A DNA stretch of 64,000 nt from positions 31,755,596 through 31,819,595 of the forward strand of contig OZ024799.1 of assembly GCA_964017045.1 (NCBI GenBank). The letters are read 5' to 3'. This document shows, piece after piece, positions 37,501 to 48,300 of this stretch (the stretch's first letter is position 1; each line of letters opens with the position of its first letter). A program made the translations under genes and the position numbers. The stretch is from Omphiscola glabra. Lineage: Eukaryota; Mollusca; Gastropoda; Lymnaeidae. The notes under the pieces were generated by a model. It was not told the DNA's origin. It worked only from the letters and a program-made list of their open reading frames with translations, and made no database searches.

Positions 37501-39611
37501 TTTCCTGCGAAGTGGATGCGTACACCGCGGCGGTGTACCTAGCAAAACCATGGACCTTTGCCTGTGTACACCGCGGCGGTGTATCTAGCAAAACCATGTC
37601 CCTATGCCTGCGTACACCGCGGCAAAAATATAGCATTGACCTTGTTTTAAGATACGGAAGTTGGGTGTGAACTTGTGTGGTCTTGTGGTAGAGTAGACAC
37701 TAAGTAATCTTATATTATGTGATTTACTAGATGCGGATCGAATTTTACTTTTTTTTTTTCTTCTTCATTTTAATTAGAAGAATATTATATATTTCATTTA
37801 TTATGTTCATTTGTAACAGTAGTTTTATTAGAATTTTAAAAATATTTTGTAGCAACTGAAATATTTTAATAAGTATATGTTGAATTTGAAAATAATAAGA
37901 AATGAGAAACAAATAGAAAGTATGAGTATGATATATAGAATATAGGCATTATAGTATAAATTATAGGTCCATCCATTTACGCACTATGGACATGGAAGAA
38001 GGAGGGCGTTGTTGATTTTTTTGATATTTTGCATACTGCTGCGGTTGTCGGAGGGGAGATGTGTATTTTTCCTTTCGCATGATGATAAATTGAAGCTAAC
38101 CAGCTCCTTCTTCTGACATTATAATTATACCCAGTTCACTTGATACTTGGCTCCTCTACTTCTACCTAATGTGCCGCAGATCCAATGTCTTGTTGCGTGC
38201 TATAACAGTGATGAGTGTTCAAGTGCGCCTAGCAGGCAGCAGTGAAATCTCTCGCACATTTTTTAAATGTTTTCTTCAAATTATGTTCCTGGATAGTTGG
38301 ATATTTTTGGATCTGAAAGTTTCTTGGACTGTTTAGAAGCTGAACTTTTTCACTCAAAACAAACTCAGTTGTTTAACAGTGTGTAATTTCTTGACAGGAC
38401 ATTTTAGGACATCGGAGCGCCGTGAGCATGTTAACATATAGCATGGAAATGAGCACTTTATAAGTACTCAAATAAATCAATCAAAGAAAGTACATTTAAT
38501 AATTATCTTCAATTTCTCACACTCAAATACATCTATTAAAGCCAATTTTAACCTAAACATCTGTGTGTGTGCACAGGTTAGGAAAATGCGTTTCACTTAC
38601 GAAGAGGCCAGATATGAACAATAAAATACTAAGAAATGCTTGCTCTTTACAAAAGTGTGGAACTTACCCAAATATCTTCCTCCCAACCCCCAAAATACCA
38701 AAAAAAATATGTATATTAACCATTTTAAAAAAAAAAATTACAGTTTTACAGGAACGTTGACGTTGTTCCCTTGCGTTCATGCTGGGCTCAAGCCCATGCG
38801 TACAATAAAAGTATCAGTTCTACTTTTATTTAATCTTGCAGGTATTAAATAATTTTTAAATAAATAGTTTTTAAGAGTTTAACCTTAATTTTACAAGAAC
38901 CACATGCATATATATAGTTAAAGACTGGCAAAGACCAAGGTTTTGCTGCTTTTACCACCGCGGTGTACGCAGGCCAAAGACCATGGTTTTGCTAGGTACA
39001 CCGCCACGGTGTACGCAGGCCAAAGTCCATGGTTTTGCTAGGTACACCACCGCGGTGTACGTAGTGCCGGCCAATTTCCTGGGGAGAGGAGACCCACAAA
39101 CCCCTCCCCCATTTTCAATACAAAAATTAGAAACAAAATAATATTTTGGGGAGGGCAGACTGAGAGAAGTACATTGACATTGTATGATTATTAAACGGAA
39201 TCTAGAAAGACTTGACTTTGTCGACTTTGACTAAAATTTTTAATTTCAAAATCAATTGATTAGCCTACTTTGAATTAGACACCAGTATTTCAGATTTTGT
39301 ATTGTCTGCCACAGAAGGCATTTATTCTTTTAACTTTTAATCATCCAACTATTTAAGTACTAAAATTATAAAAGAAGTAAAAAAAAAAGTGAACAGAAGA
39401 TCCAAACAATAAATAGTCATTCATAGGGCATCCCAACTTATTTATCGTCCTTTAATATTGAATTACCTTACTTTTGTGTTTTGAAATTAATGTGTACAAA
39501 TAATTTGTAAAATTTTTAAAAGGTACACATATTTAATTTATTAAGTCTAGCTTTAAAATATACCTGCATACGGTGGAACTCTCCTTCTGATAGAGAAGGC
39601 GATGCAGCCAT
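19530..39611 (-). CDS. GRIPAP1: GRIP1-associated protein 1 (GRASP-1) orthologue, 28 coding exons, 889 aa
   Basis: Coiled-coil protein of recycling endosomes; in mammals it binds GRIP1 and is a Rab4 effector linked to syntaxin-13 in AMPA-receptor recycling. That role here is inferred. Exons: 39611-39564, 36487-36421, 35998-35937, 35816-35790, 35617-35510, 34242-34095, 33357-33261, 32730-32681, 31699-31658, 31240-31170, 31004-30957, 30080-30049, 29464-29417, 29229-29130, 28950-28873, 28686-28552, 28342-28247, 27886-27740, 27111-26998, 26464-26246, 25545-25489, 25139-25043, 24877-24829, 24425-24359, 23734-23618, 22913-22820, 21900-21740, 19820-19530. They sum to 2670 nt with matching phases. Family landmarks: N-terminal SEGEFHRMQLQLIELRTTNY, KLKKKQE, AEKETLF, AKGWLERRLNE, LKRQLHAERKRGDKLQ, QQEKWSLEEK, MAEDILSKASIIEHYVMQSR, and LEETLTKNMHLQQ then MSQEVVRLSK. 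Human GRASP-1 is 841 aa. The start sits in a good context (AAAATGG). Confidence 0.95.
21000..21155 (-). repeat. Dispersed repeat with hammerhead-like core, copy 1
   Basis: The minus strand carries TTGCTGCCCTCTTGGATACT and then GCTGATGAAGGCTTCCTGCC followed by GACACGTTCGTTG. It is collinear over about 190 bp with 30660-30850 on the plus strand and related to 49396-49550 on the minus strand. Confidence 0.75.
21251..21357 (+). repeat. Tandem duplication, 53-bp unit, 2 copies
   Basis: Two near-identical copies of a unit starting caaacagtgaatagagacat and ending ggggacaaggtgt; they differ by one base in the middle. Confidence 0.9.
21979..22680 (+). mobile_element. piggyBac-type MITE, copy 1 (702 bp)
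   Basis: The termini CCCTTTGAACCC and GGGTTCAAAGGG are perfect inverted repeats, flanked on both sides by TTAA (21975-21978 and 22681-22684). TTAA duplication and CCCTTTG-type ends are diagnostic of piggyBac. There is no transposase frame. It sits in the intron between GRIPAP1 coding exons 26 and 27. A shorter related copy is at 34659-35288. Confidence 0.85.
23125..23353 (+). repeat. Minisatellite, 27/28-bp unit, about 8 copies
   Basis: Unit agtagctgtatgtgtactct followed by ccccctt; the copies differ mainly in C-run length and 'tatg/tgtg'. It lies in the intron between GRIPAP1 exons 25 and 26. Confidence 0.92.
24525..24740 (+). repeat. Minisatellite, 63-bp unit, 3.4 copies
   Basis: The unit begins tgacagcactattgacaggt and ends gccattatcttaaag. 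Copies are almost identical, so this is a young amplification. It lies in the intron between GRIPAP1 exons 23 and 24. Confidence 0.93.
26563..26707 (+). repeat. Minisatellite, 37-bp unit, 4 copies
   Basis: Unit ggctatgccacaaagacaga followed by atctaacaggtacaaga. The first copies are divergent and the last two identical. It lies in the intron between exons 19 and 20. Confidence 0.88.
27478..27680 (+). repeat. Minisatellite, 23-bp unit, about 9 copies
   Basis: Unit tcatgtgacatctacagagg followed by tta, with tct/tca/tcg variants. It lies in the intron between GRIPAP1 exons 18 and 19. Confidence 0.92.
29746..29998 (+). repeat. Minisatellite, 13-bp unit (26-bp higher order), about 19 copies
   Basis: Alternating ccatatactgctg and ccatgtactgcta units. 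Overlapping Tyr/Cys/His-rich open frames are repeat artefacts. It lies in the intron between exons 12 and 13. Confidence 0.93.
30589..30708 (+). repeat. Inverted repeat (hairpin) of the dispersed retroelement-like repeat
   Basis: Arms of about 49 bp, at 30589-30637 and 30660-30708, are reverse complements with few mismatches (gtagcacttagcttagaagt... pairs with ...acttctaagctaagtgttac). The spacer is about 22 bp. The right arm continues into the copy with the CTGATGA motif to about 30850. Confidence 0.85.
30660..30850 (+). repeat. Dispersed repeat with hammerhead-like core, copy 2
   Basis: Collinear with the minus strand of 21000-21150. It carries TTGCTGATGAAGGCTTCCTG then CCGACACGTTCGTTATTTTG and CTTTTATCAGGTTTAACC. 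It lies in the intron between GRIPAP1 exons 11 and 12. Confidence 0.78.
32157..32390 (+). repeat. Diverged dispersed repeat segments
   Basis: 32159-32200 resembles 108-155 (catctactaaagttactt...caagatatgcattcaag), and 32225-32390 loosely resembles 20320-20480 (cccacc..tttacac..agattt; gtctggaattttactttt). No element boundaries are visible. It lies in the intron between GRIPAP1 exons 8 and 9. Confidence 0.4.
34659..35288 (+). mobile_element. piggyBac-type MITE, copy 2 (630 bp)
   Basis: Same CCCTTTGAACCC/GGGTTCAAAGGG termini and TTAA flanks (34655-34658, 35289-35292) as the copy at 21979-22680, with the same orientation and high similarity but several internal deletions. It lies in the intron between GRIPAP1 exons 5 and 6. 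Confidence 0.85.
37117..37388 (+). mobile_element. Degenerate hAT MITE related to the CAGTGGCGTAG family
   Basis: Begins CAGTGGCTTAGGAAAGG, with 'ccccgggcagcac' and a poly-C tract. A possible right end is gtctgccactctg. The flanks do not match, so the right boundary is uncertain. It lies in GRIPAP1 intron 1. Confidence 0.35.
37519..39061 (+). mobile_element. Foldback-like element with tandemly repeated inverted ends
   Basis: The left end (37519-37624) has about two copies of a unit containing tacaccgcggcggtgta and ctagcaaaaccatgg. The right end (38953-39061) carries the reverse complement, again tandemly repeated. The AT-rich middle, about 1.3 kb, has no coding frame. Mirror tandem ends are typical of foldback elements. 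A TSD is not evident. It lies in GRIPAP1 intron 1. Confidence 0.65.
38400..38485 (+). repeat. Possible LINE/SINE 3' tail
   Basis: 'gagcgccgtgagcatgttaa' followed by 'gagcactttataagtactca' and aataaatcaatcaa resembles the 'gagcgcc...gcgctttataa' tails of many non-LTR elements. It lies inside the foldback element's interior. Weak call. Confidence 0.3.
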
Positions 39612-39820
39612 TTTGTTTGTTATTAAACTCTCAAAAAAGAAATTCAAGCTAAGTTTCAAAATAAACAATCTAAAAAGCAAAAATATAAATAATGAATCTT
39701 AATTAATCATAAATAAAAAATGGTTTGAAATATAAATATTTTGTTAAAAACTGTTTTTTGTGTGTTTTATTTTAATTTTTATTGTGAACAGTTGCTTAAA
39801 GATTAGTTAACACTTTAAAG
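39612..39820. promoter_or_regulatory. Bidirectional promoter between GRIPAP1 and NOPCHAP1
   Basis: Only 209 bp separate the two divergent start codons (39611 minus, 39821 plus), so both 5' UTRs and the core promoter must lie here or in undetected upstream non-coding exons. The interval is AT-rich, with no TATA box I would trust and no CpG island. Both starts are in favourable contexts (AAAATGG and AAGATGG). Confidence 0.7.
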
Positions 39821-42800
39821 ATGGCAGCCCCCAAGATAACACAGGCGGATGATTGTTTTGAAAATGTTAATCAAATTATTGTTGAAAAATGTGATAAAAA
39901 CGAGGAACATTTAACAAAATTATCTTCACAGCTCCTCTATCCTGAAAAATTTTCCGATTGTAAGAATATTTACGTTTTCATAATTGTCATCTCATATCAC
40001 ATGCCCAAAATTTAATTAATAGGCGACTGGACTGTACATTGTAAGTTGTAGTGTTTCTTTCTGAACTCAGACTAATAAATTTGGTAAATTTTTAGAAAGA
40101 TAGCCGCGTCTTTTACCATGGCCGCCATCTTGGTTGCCCCGACCCGCGAACTTTTACGTGTTCACGGGTTGGGACAACCAAGATGACGGCCGTGGAAAAA
40201 TAAAATAACTCATGTGTTTTGCTAAAATTACGAATTAAAAGTTTTTAAAAATGAAAAAATGATCTAAATCTATCCCTCACCCTAACCTGAACCCTAAATT
40301 CCTCCCTAACAGGGTTTTGACCCTCTCCCTAACAGGGTTTTGACCCTCTCCCTAACAGGGTTTTGACCCTCTCCCTAACAGAGTTTTGACCCTCTCCCTA
40401 ACAGGGTTTTGACCCTCTCCCTAACAGGGTTTTGACCCTCTCCCTAACAGGGTTTTGACCCTATCGGAACCAGCGTTTTGACCCTATCGCCTTAGCCTAA
40501 CGTGGCGCTGGGTTTTGACCCTGAAAAGTAGGAAAGTTTAAAAAAAACAAAGAAAAGTGGCCAAAATTAATTATAAAATATAGAAGTAATGAAAACCCAA
40601 CTTACATTTTCATGGAATACACTTTTACTAGGTATTTTGAAAGTCACTCGCGCATCGCTTCTGCGCACTCGAAAAATTACGGAAAAACTTTTGTGGCCAT
40701 TTAATAGTCGCCTTTACGGTGACCTCGGATTTATGTGTTTTACGTCACAGTTTACTAATTATAACTTCATTTTGTCATCGATTACGTTTACTGTTTGTCT
40801 TCCGGTGACGCTCATACAATTTACCCAATGATGGGAACCCCCGTTTTTTTTTCTGAGTCACTTTTTGACTCTCGGTAAGCTATAAATGTCTTAAATACTT
40901 CTTTGGAGCATTCATACATGATTGAAACCCAAAGACTCATGTGTATCATCTAATTTGGATTGCTTATAACTTTGAAATAGTCAATTATCCTAGCTCAATT
41001 GAATGTTACAGCACTCCACAGAAAATGGTCAACCTTCATCACCGGGAGAAAAAAAAATGGCGACCGATTTTTTGTCTTCACCGGGCTGATAGACGCGGCT
41101 CTAAATAACATTTAATAATAGTTAAATCCTTTTGTAATCTTTAAACATCTGAATAAATCTAAGTAAATATATAAAACATACTTTAAAAAATCATAGAATT
41201 GGATAAGATAATACAAATAAATTGAAATTATGAATATTAAACTGATGGGAACTTGCTTTTTAATTAAAATAATAGAAATGCGAGAACTACCGGTGTCGGT
41301 GTCGTAGTCTAAGTCTACTTGCTTATTTAAGCTTAATTATTTTTACACTTAATGAACCAATACTATTCTGTTACTACAAATGCACTTAAAGGAGAAATTT
41401 AAGTAATATTTTAAAATTAAATAAGGTATTTAATCATAAATTTTAAATTATTCTTAAGTACTTGTAATGACATGACATAGAATTAGGAAAAAAAATGTCT
41501 AATTATAATTAATAATAATAATAAAATAAAAAAGAAACAAGTTTTAATTAATAGAAAATTTAAATTATTTAAAAGAAATTGTGTAGTGTAAATTCAGGAT
41601 TATGATTTAATATGATAAGATGTTTTTCTAGGCTAATTTCAGATACAAGAGAAAATTTTCTATTGTAGAACTCGGAATTTCTTTGAATGTAGAGAAAAAA
41701 TTATTTTGATTAATTTTTATTTATAATTACATTTGATTTTAGAGAAAAAAGACTACTTACCTTTTTATAAATATAAGAAGTGATTTAAAATTGAACACAA
41801 GCATATAATTCGTTCAAATTCAACAAACAAGTACCGGTAATTATTTTTTTTTTGAGCAATGGTTTTTCCAATTTTTCTGTTCACATTTTGCTTAACATAC
41901 CCTCAAATAATTTGTTTCAAAATACAAAGTCTTGATGTTATTTAAAAGCTTTGTTGTTCATTGTGTTTAATATTGCATTGAGAATGTTTCCGGAAAATAT
42001 GGTAGCATTATCTTGTAAAATAAAAAAGTTTTGGGCAAATAAGTCAGAAATTTGGTAAGTCGGTCACACGTTTTTGTAGTAAAATACAAAGATAAAGAAG
42101 GGGGTTAAAAAATTCACTAAAAAATTCATAACTTCAATTCTATAAAAGATAGAAAGATGAAATTGGTATTTTTGCAAAGCTTATAGCTAGCCCTTCAATA
42201 TGATATATCATTTATGACAATATGACAATATTGAAAATTTTTGTCAAAGTACCTACTTTTACACACTTTATTTCAGGTTCCAACGAAAAGAATATCCAAA
42301 AATTAATGAAACAGGAATAAAACACGTGTGGTCATCATGGCAGACGACATAAAATACTAAATCAGCCAACCAATCAAATTTTATCATTATATTTAATCAA
42401 CCAATAAAAATTTAATTAAAAAACATGCCATCGTAATTTAAGGAAAATATAACTCTAATTAAAGAAAATAAGGGGAGTGAATCCACACAAATGACGTCAC
42501 GGCTACGCTTGTAAAAATCAGCCCATAAATTTGATTAGATTATTTGGACTTCATGACTCATATATGAATATTATGAAAATATTGACATGAGATTAAGTAT
42601 CACATGCAGGGGCGTCTGCAAGTATTAAAACATAAATAAACATTATAGGCATAGTCATGTCATAGGCCAAAAAAAAAATATTTTTGAATAATCTCAGGAT
42701 TTGATAATAATTAAACACCAATACCATGACTGTAGCTGACTTGACTCATACTCCGGCCCGTAGATAAATTTATCAAGTCCAATGTATAAGGGGTATAAAG

Positions 42801-45800
42801 GGTGGTTGGAATCAAGTTGGCTTCCACCACTCAGATGCTCCTAATTATAGGTATTATAAAAAGTTGAATGGTGTGTTGTTGGCTGAAATGGCATTGGCAA
42901 ACACTTCAGTTCAGTAACAGAGGATAATTGTACCTGTCAAAATATGGGATTTGGAAATATATATAATAAACCATGTAGGCACTTCGGTAAGATCCGGGAA
43001 TTGCCAAAAACCGGGTATTGTGATTTCGTTGTCAAAATGGCGACCTCCACTTTTTAATTTACAGACAGTCACATTGTTTATGACTTTACTACTATTTGTA
43101 GCCCAGTATGTAAATTCTAATTCCGCCCACAACTTGGAGTAGACATGTTGTTTTATGAGTAGACACTTTAGTCCTCAAAATAATTTTGAGGCTTCACTTT
43201 GATAATTGAAGGTAAAATAATGCTAATTTGACTAATTCATATTTTTTTTGTAGTAAGGTTTTTATGTTTGAATTTCAGGGACTTTATAGATCATGGCATT
43301 AATTACAACATATCCAAGTTGTGTAAGGTTAGGCCCAGAGGTTTGGTCATAAATTAACTCGGCAATTTTAGTCACATGTGTCCCAAAATTACCTATTATC
43401 GTTAATATTCGTTGCTATAGTAAACAACCTGATTAACTCTGGAAATCCAGCCTATTACCCCATAATAACTCATTTAAAAACAAAAACAAATAAGTTAATA
43501 ACACTAATACATATTTTTAATGTACTTTAAAGCTTTTATTGAGAGATATTAGGTTAAATAAGCCTTTTTATTACAATTAATAGTTAATTATTAGTTTTAT
43601 ATACTGAGACTGGTATATATATTTTAAATATGTATATAATATATAGAGGCCTAGAATATATTACTATTATAAGTGTAGGCCTAGCTCTGCCCTAGTAATT
43701 ATTTATAGGACCCATTATTCATATATCATGTAATTGTAATGACATATTATGATGATTCTTAAGGCATAAATTAAGTAAAAATGTACAAAAAATATTCACT
43801 TACCTTTGATGTTGAAATATCCTATATTTAATCACACTATTCCAAAAGAGAATTATTATATAATCCTCAGTATTCTCAAAGAAAAAACACACTTTCTGCC
43901 ACAATAATCCAAGAAATACATAAGATGTTACTTAAAATTATCATAAAATACTGTAATTACCTCAACCAAATGACTATAACTTATTTTAAATTCTATCAAC
44001 AGCCAAAGTTGATTCAAACAATACATGTTGAATTGTGAAACAACTTTACTAACATAAAATAAATGACATTCTATTTTTTGTCATATTCAAACATTCATAT
44101 GATATGGGACTAAAATACATTATATAGAAAAATGGTAAAATAAAAAGTGTAATCGTCAATTTTAACTTAATGAAACAAATAATCCCTTTATTATTAGTTT
44201 ATACTTATAAATTTTAAACAATTCCACAGAAAATTTGAAATTAATATCTAAAGAATATTATTATTATTAGGATTTTTGGGAATTAAAAAAAAAAAATATT
44301 TATACATAATTAATTAATTAATTACAAATAAGTGACGAGTCAGCATAATTAATGTATTTTAATAGGAAAATAATAAAGATTTTTTTTTTAATTTTTGCAG
44401 TATATTAACAAAAAATAACATATATTTTGTTGTTTTATTTTGAAGTACTCTTATTAAACTATGTTCCCTGTAAATATTATATTTTTGTCTCATTTTATTT
44501 TAAAGTTATAGGCGTTTAAAAAATAGCAAATTTAGGGTCACAAAATGTGGAGGAAATCCCCATAGTGAAAAAGTTCCTTTGGGGTCCCTACTAAAAAATT
44601 CATAACTTTTGAACCACTTGAGCTAGAAAGTTGATCTTGGTGTTTTTGTAATCTATTCACCAGGCTCTATACAGCTGTAGTATAGCTATATTTTTAAAAA
44701 TATTTTGAAATTTTCATCAAAGTGCCTAAACCAAGTTACTGTAAAGTGGCAATTTTTTTTGCTCACTGCAAAAGTAGGCAGCTAAAAAATTCTACTCCTT
44801 TGTGTAGCTTACCAACGCCGGCCTTATGTAAACTGTTATGAAAAGCGATTGTACAAAAAGTTAGAATACTGTTTCTCGACCCCGGCCTTGAATTTTCATA
44901 CTTCACTATAATAAACTAAGGGAATTTAAATATTTACTGGGCGCCCCCATGGTCACGGCACCCTGTACATGGGCACAGGTCCACACCTTAAAGGCCGGCG
45001 TTGCTAAGCCTAAAGGCCGTCGAGCTTACCTTCCTGCATCATGTTTCCTAATTGTAGTAAGCAGGGTGAGAGTGAAAGGCGTGGTCTAGTGTTCCTTTTA
45101 CTCCTGTATATTTCTTGACAGCTTTGAAAGGGGTGGGAATGTCTGTGCTGCAAGAGGAGGCTGAATACAAAAATCAGGGCTTTAACTTTAAGTTTTTTAG
45201 AACTGTCTTCTTTACACTTTTTAATTCATTTTAAATAAAAACTTTTCTTTAAAATAAATTGTTATTGTACTGCTAGTAAGACCATATATTTTATTTATAT
45301 TTATAATATATCTTACATTAGGGTCCACTTTGTGAGTAAATTTAGATGCTTTTCTTTTAATGTGTATCCTTCCTTTAAATTTAAAATGTTATTAGGTTAT
45401 CAAGAGAAAAAATTGTTAATTGTTGGAAAGGATGCAGCTGCTGTGCCTAGAGGACAGTTAAGAACTGTTTGTGTACCACCAAGTTCAGGTAAAGTACATT
45501 TCCATTGTTAGATATAGGAGGGAAGTTGTGCCAAATTAAAATATTTCATTATTATGAATATTGAGTAAGTCTCATCTAATATTTTTATTTTTAAATTTAA
45601 TAACATGGACACTTTTTGCCTAAAATTAAGTTTCTAATTTCAGAAATTGCTTCACATTTAGTATATATATTTTGATTTCTTACTTTTCAGTTTTGTCTAG
45701 ACTGAAAGAATTTCTCCCTCATATGTCCAATGCCAATAAGGACATGGCTTCTCAAATTTCATCTTGTCCAGACAATATTGATAAGTTTAATATTGAAAAT

Positions 45801-47640
45801 ATAAGTGGAACAAGTGGTCATCATATTGAAATGGTAAGATTTTATTTCTTTAAAACGCATATAAACAGTTGTCTGTCTAAAAAAAACAAAATAAACTGCA
45901 GAGTGGGGAGAAGCAAGGTGGCCTCAACAATAAAAATCTGAACATGAAATTTGTTAGCATGAACCACAATAAATGCGTTACGCTTTTTTGCATTGTGCTG
46001 GTAAAATAATCCCCTTTGAAGGTCTATCTTTTTAAAAAATGATTAACTTTTACATCTGTCTGTTATAATGTGTGAAAGAAGACCTTAAACTATAACCGCT
46101 ATGTCTTTATTGTTAGACAGATAATAGTACCATAGTCCCCCAAAGTTCTAGCTTTGTGTATTTGTATTTTATTGACATTAAATTTAATTCAACGATTTAT
46201 GTTGTAGTTACAATCAATAGTCATTCATTTTCCCCACATTTTCATGATTTAACTGCTCTTGGGACTTCAAATAATAAACATACATGATTGACTGACTGAC
46301 ATGTCCAATGACAATAAAACTGTCAATCACTTTGTGATTATGTTTGGGTATTTGAAGATGGCTAAGGATCCAAAACTAGATTACTAGATATGCCAGTTGA
46401 TACAGGTAGATTAAGTGAAGCCATTTTCCAAGATATTTTAAATTTTCCAATTTTAAATAAACTGGAAATCCCCTGGAAAAATGTAGTGGGTTTGCAAGTT
46501 ATAACTGTAATTTTTGGCTTAGCAAGTCAAACTCGGTGCGGACGAGAATTAAGATCAGGAACTCCAAGATGTTCAGCATTGGTTGTATATGTCACCTGGT
46601 AAAACTTTGTGCTCAGGAACACCTTTCAAAAATAAAATTTAAAAAACTGTTTACTGGTGCAGACGAATAAGATGTGGATGAATAGCACATTCCCAAATTT
46701 TTAAGACACATCATCAAACACAGCCACCTGCAGTTTTGCCAACATATTTGTATGTCATGTTACCAAGAAATTTTAAAGGATGAGGGTGATGATTACTTTT
46801 TGCACCAACTTTTACAAACTGTTGGCTTTATGTGTATAGCCTTAAACATGCTGTGGCAGGCTGAGATTTCTTGACTGTTACTGTTATTGAATGTTTACTG
46901 ACCTTGCCTCACAGCAATGCAAAGTTTTAGTGATCATTCTTAATTCTAAAACAAAATCCAAACTGATTGGAGAAATAGACTTTATTGTGAAACAATCACA
47001 TCTATTTTACAGTACATAATAATCAATGACACTTGTTTTATGGAGATTTCAAACAAAGCCAAAGATTGGATGAATTCAAAACTGTGATAATTAAATGTAA
47101 AAGTTATTGAGGATTAAGAGCAATATTTTAATTTGCAACTATCTCTGAATGTCTGTGATTAAATTATTCCACAAAATAACCCTATTTTGTCCAGTCTACC
47201 CCTAATAATGTAGAGCATGATTTTAAAATATTTTTCTTTCCATTGTCCTTTTATTAACTTTATTAGTCTGAGTGTAGCCTTAATAATATTGTATCCAAAT
47301 TAGATTATATCCAGTTTTATATTTAAATAATTTTTGTACCCTTTGTAAAAATGGTTGTCATTTATTTACCTCACCTTGTTATAATATAATTATACTTTTT
47401 TTTTCATCACTATAGAATTTATCCATGATTCCAGCTGAGTGTCTAGAAGACAGTGAAGATGACGGCATCAGTGATGACAGTGGAGACACCTCAGAGTCTG
47501 AATCAAATTCAGAAGAAAATATCAACTATGAAAACCTTATTAAATTGATGACACCTCAAATTAAAATGGCAAAGAGAGAAGATAAGACAAATAAGAAAGG
47601 ATTTATAGAAGAAATTGAGGGAAATAAGTCAAAGAGTTAA
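39821..47640 (+). CDS. NOPCHAP1: NOP protein chaperone 1 (C12orf45 family), 4 coding exons, 199 aa
   Basis: In human cells NOPCHAP1 bridges NOP58 to the RUVBL1/RUVBL2 AAA+ complex during box C/D snoRNP assembly; the same role is inferred here. Exons: 39821-39959, 45396-45488, 45691-45833, 47416-47640, with phases 1, 1, 0 that join in frame. Exon 2 encodes EKKLLIVG then QLRTVCVPPSS. Exon 3 carries the family core VLSRLKEFLPHMSNANKDM and FNIENISG, then HHIEM. Exon 4 is the acidic tail EDSEDDGISDD, SESESNSEEN and a Lys-rich end. Human NOPCHAP1 is about 185 aa. Donors are GTAAG-like; intron 1 is 5.4 kb and repeat-rich. Possible poly(A) signals AATAAA lie at 48030, 48229 and 48279. It is transcribed divergently from GRIPAP1. 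Confidence 0.92.
40118..40190 (+). repeat. Strong hairpin (inverted repeat)
   Basis: ccatggccgccatcttggtt pairs with aaccaagatgacggccgtgg, and cccgacccgcgaac with gttcacgggttggg, around a loop of about 8 bases. Confidence 0.85.
40300..40515 (+). repeat. Minisatellite, 23-bp unit, about 8-9 copies
   Basis: Unit ccctaacagggttttgaccc followed by tct; the last copies diverge (tatcggaaccagcgttttga). Confidence 0.93.
42115..42275 (+). repeat. Diverged repeat pair, copy A
   Basis: 'actaaaaaattcataact...gatagaaag.tgaaattggt.tttttg...attttgtcaaagtacct' is echoed at 44590-44735 in the same order (same orientation, low identity). It lies in NOPCHAP1 intron 1; the nature of the repeat is unknown. Confidence 0.4.
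44590..44735 (+). repeat. Diverged repeat pair, copy B
   Basis: Counterpart of 42115-42275: 'ctaaaaaattcataacttttg', 'gctagaaagttgatcttggt', then 'catcaaagtgccta'. Confidence 0.4.
44808..45006 (+). mobile_element. Possible MITE, about 200 bp
   Basis: Inverted ends: agcttaccaacgccggcctta against taaaggccggcgttgctaag. No TSD was confirmed. The interior is partly GC-rich, in contrast to the AT-rich intron. Confidence 0.4.
45834..47415. other. NOPCHAP1 intron 3
   Basis: AT-rich with no recognised repeat, exon or RNA gene. A 70-codon open frame at 46390-46602 has no family resemblance I recognise and lacks splice support. Confidence 0.5.
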
Positions 47641-48300
47641 ACATTATCTGTTGTGATTTTTATATTTGCATACCGGTATTTGTACATATTTTACATCAGT
47701 GTCCAAAATTGTACACATTCTCAAAGAAAGAAGCATTGCTATTAGTATTAGAAATATAAAAGTCAGAATTCAAATGTAAGTTTTTTTGCTTTCATCCATT
47801 ATTAATTTCAAGTGTTGAGAAACTCTTTCCCTTCAGACATAACTGCCGGGCAATCTGCTGCAGCATTTACAATTGATTTGTTTACATCTGTGACAAGCAA
47901 TGACCTGGTTTCCAATTATTTTTAAATTCAAATTATCAGTTCTAATTAAAAAGGTACCCATTATCAAAAAATGTATAAAGCTTAATCCATTAGACTTTGT
48001 TTTAAACATTAAGTATTATGGTAAGGCTCAATAAACAAGTATGTACCATTACTGCCTGTATCAACAATGTGGTCCAAAGATTTCTCATTACTGACAGACA
48101 CAAGGAACAATCACAAGTGGTAGAAGTAGAAGTCAAGAACACCAAGCAAACATCACATTTTTGTGGTTCTGGATTGACATAAAAAATATTTTACTAATAT
48201 TTGTAGTCTTTTAATTTATGTATAAAATAATAAAATGCTTGTACCAGAAAATGCATTTTTGTAATTATACTTTATGTAAATAAACGCCATATAATCTGTT
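47641..48300 (+). other. NOPCHAP1: NOPCHAP1 3' UTR with candidate poly(A) signals
   Basis: This follows the stop codon directly. AATAAA hexamers occur at 48030-48035, 48229-48234 and 48279-48284. Which is used cannot be told from the sequence. Confidence 0.5.

Larger units (their letters stand above)
40102..41100 (+). mobile_element. Probable MITE in NOPCHAP1 intron 1
   Basis: AGCCGCGTCT at 40102 and AGACGCGGCT at 41091 are perfect 10-bp inverted ends. Inside are a strong hairpin (40118-40190) and a 23-bp minisatellite. No clear TSD was seen, so the exact ends and superfamily are open. Confidence 0.5.
41101..45395. other. Rest of NOPCHAP1 intron 1
   Basis: Very AT-rich. It holds the diverged repeat pair (42115-42275, 44590-44735) and a possible small MITE at 44808-45006. 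No exon or RNA gene was seen apart from NOPCHAP1 exon 2, which begins at 45396. Confidence 0.5.

Noticed and set aside
37398..37670. 90-codon frame with Tyr/Val/Lys repeats
   Set aside because: It is formed by the tandem units of the foldback element's left end.
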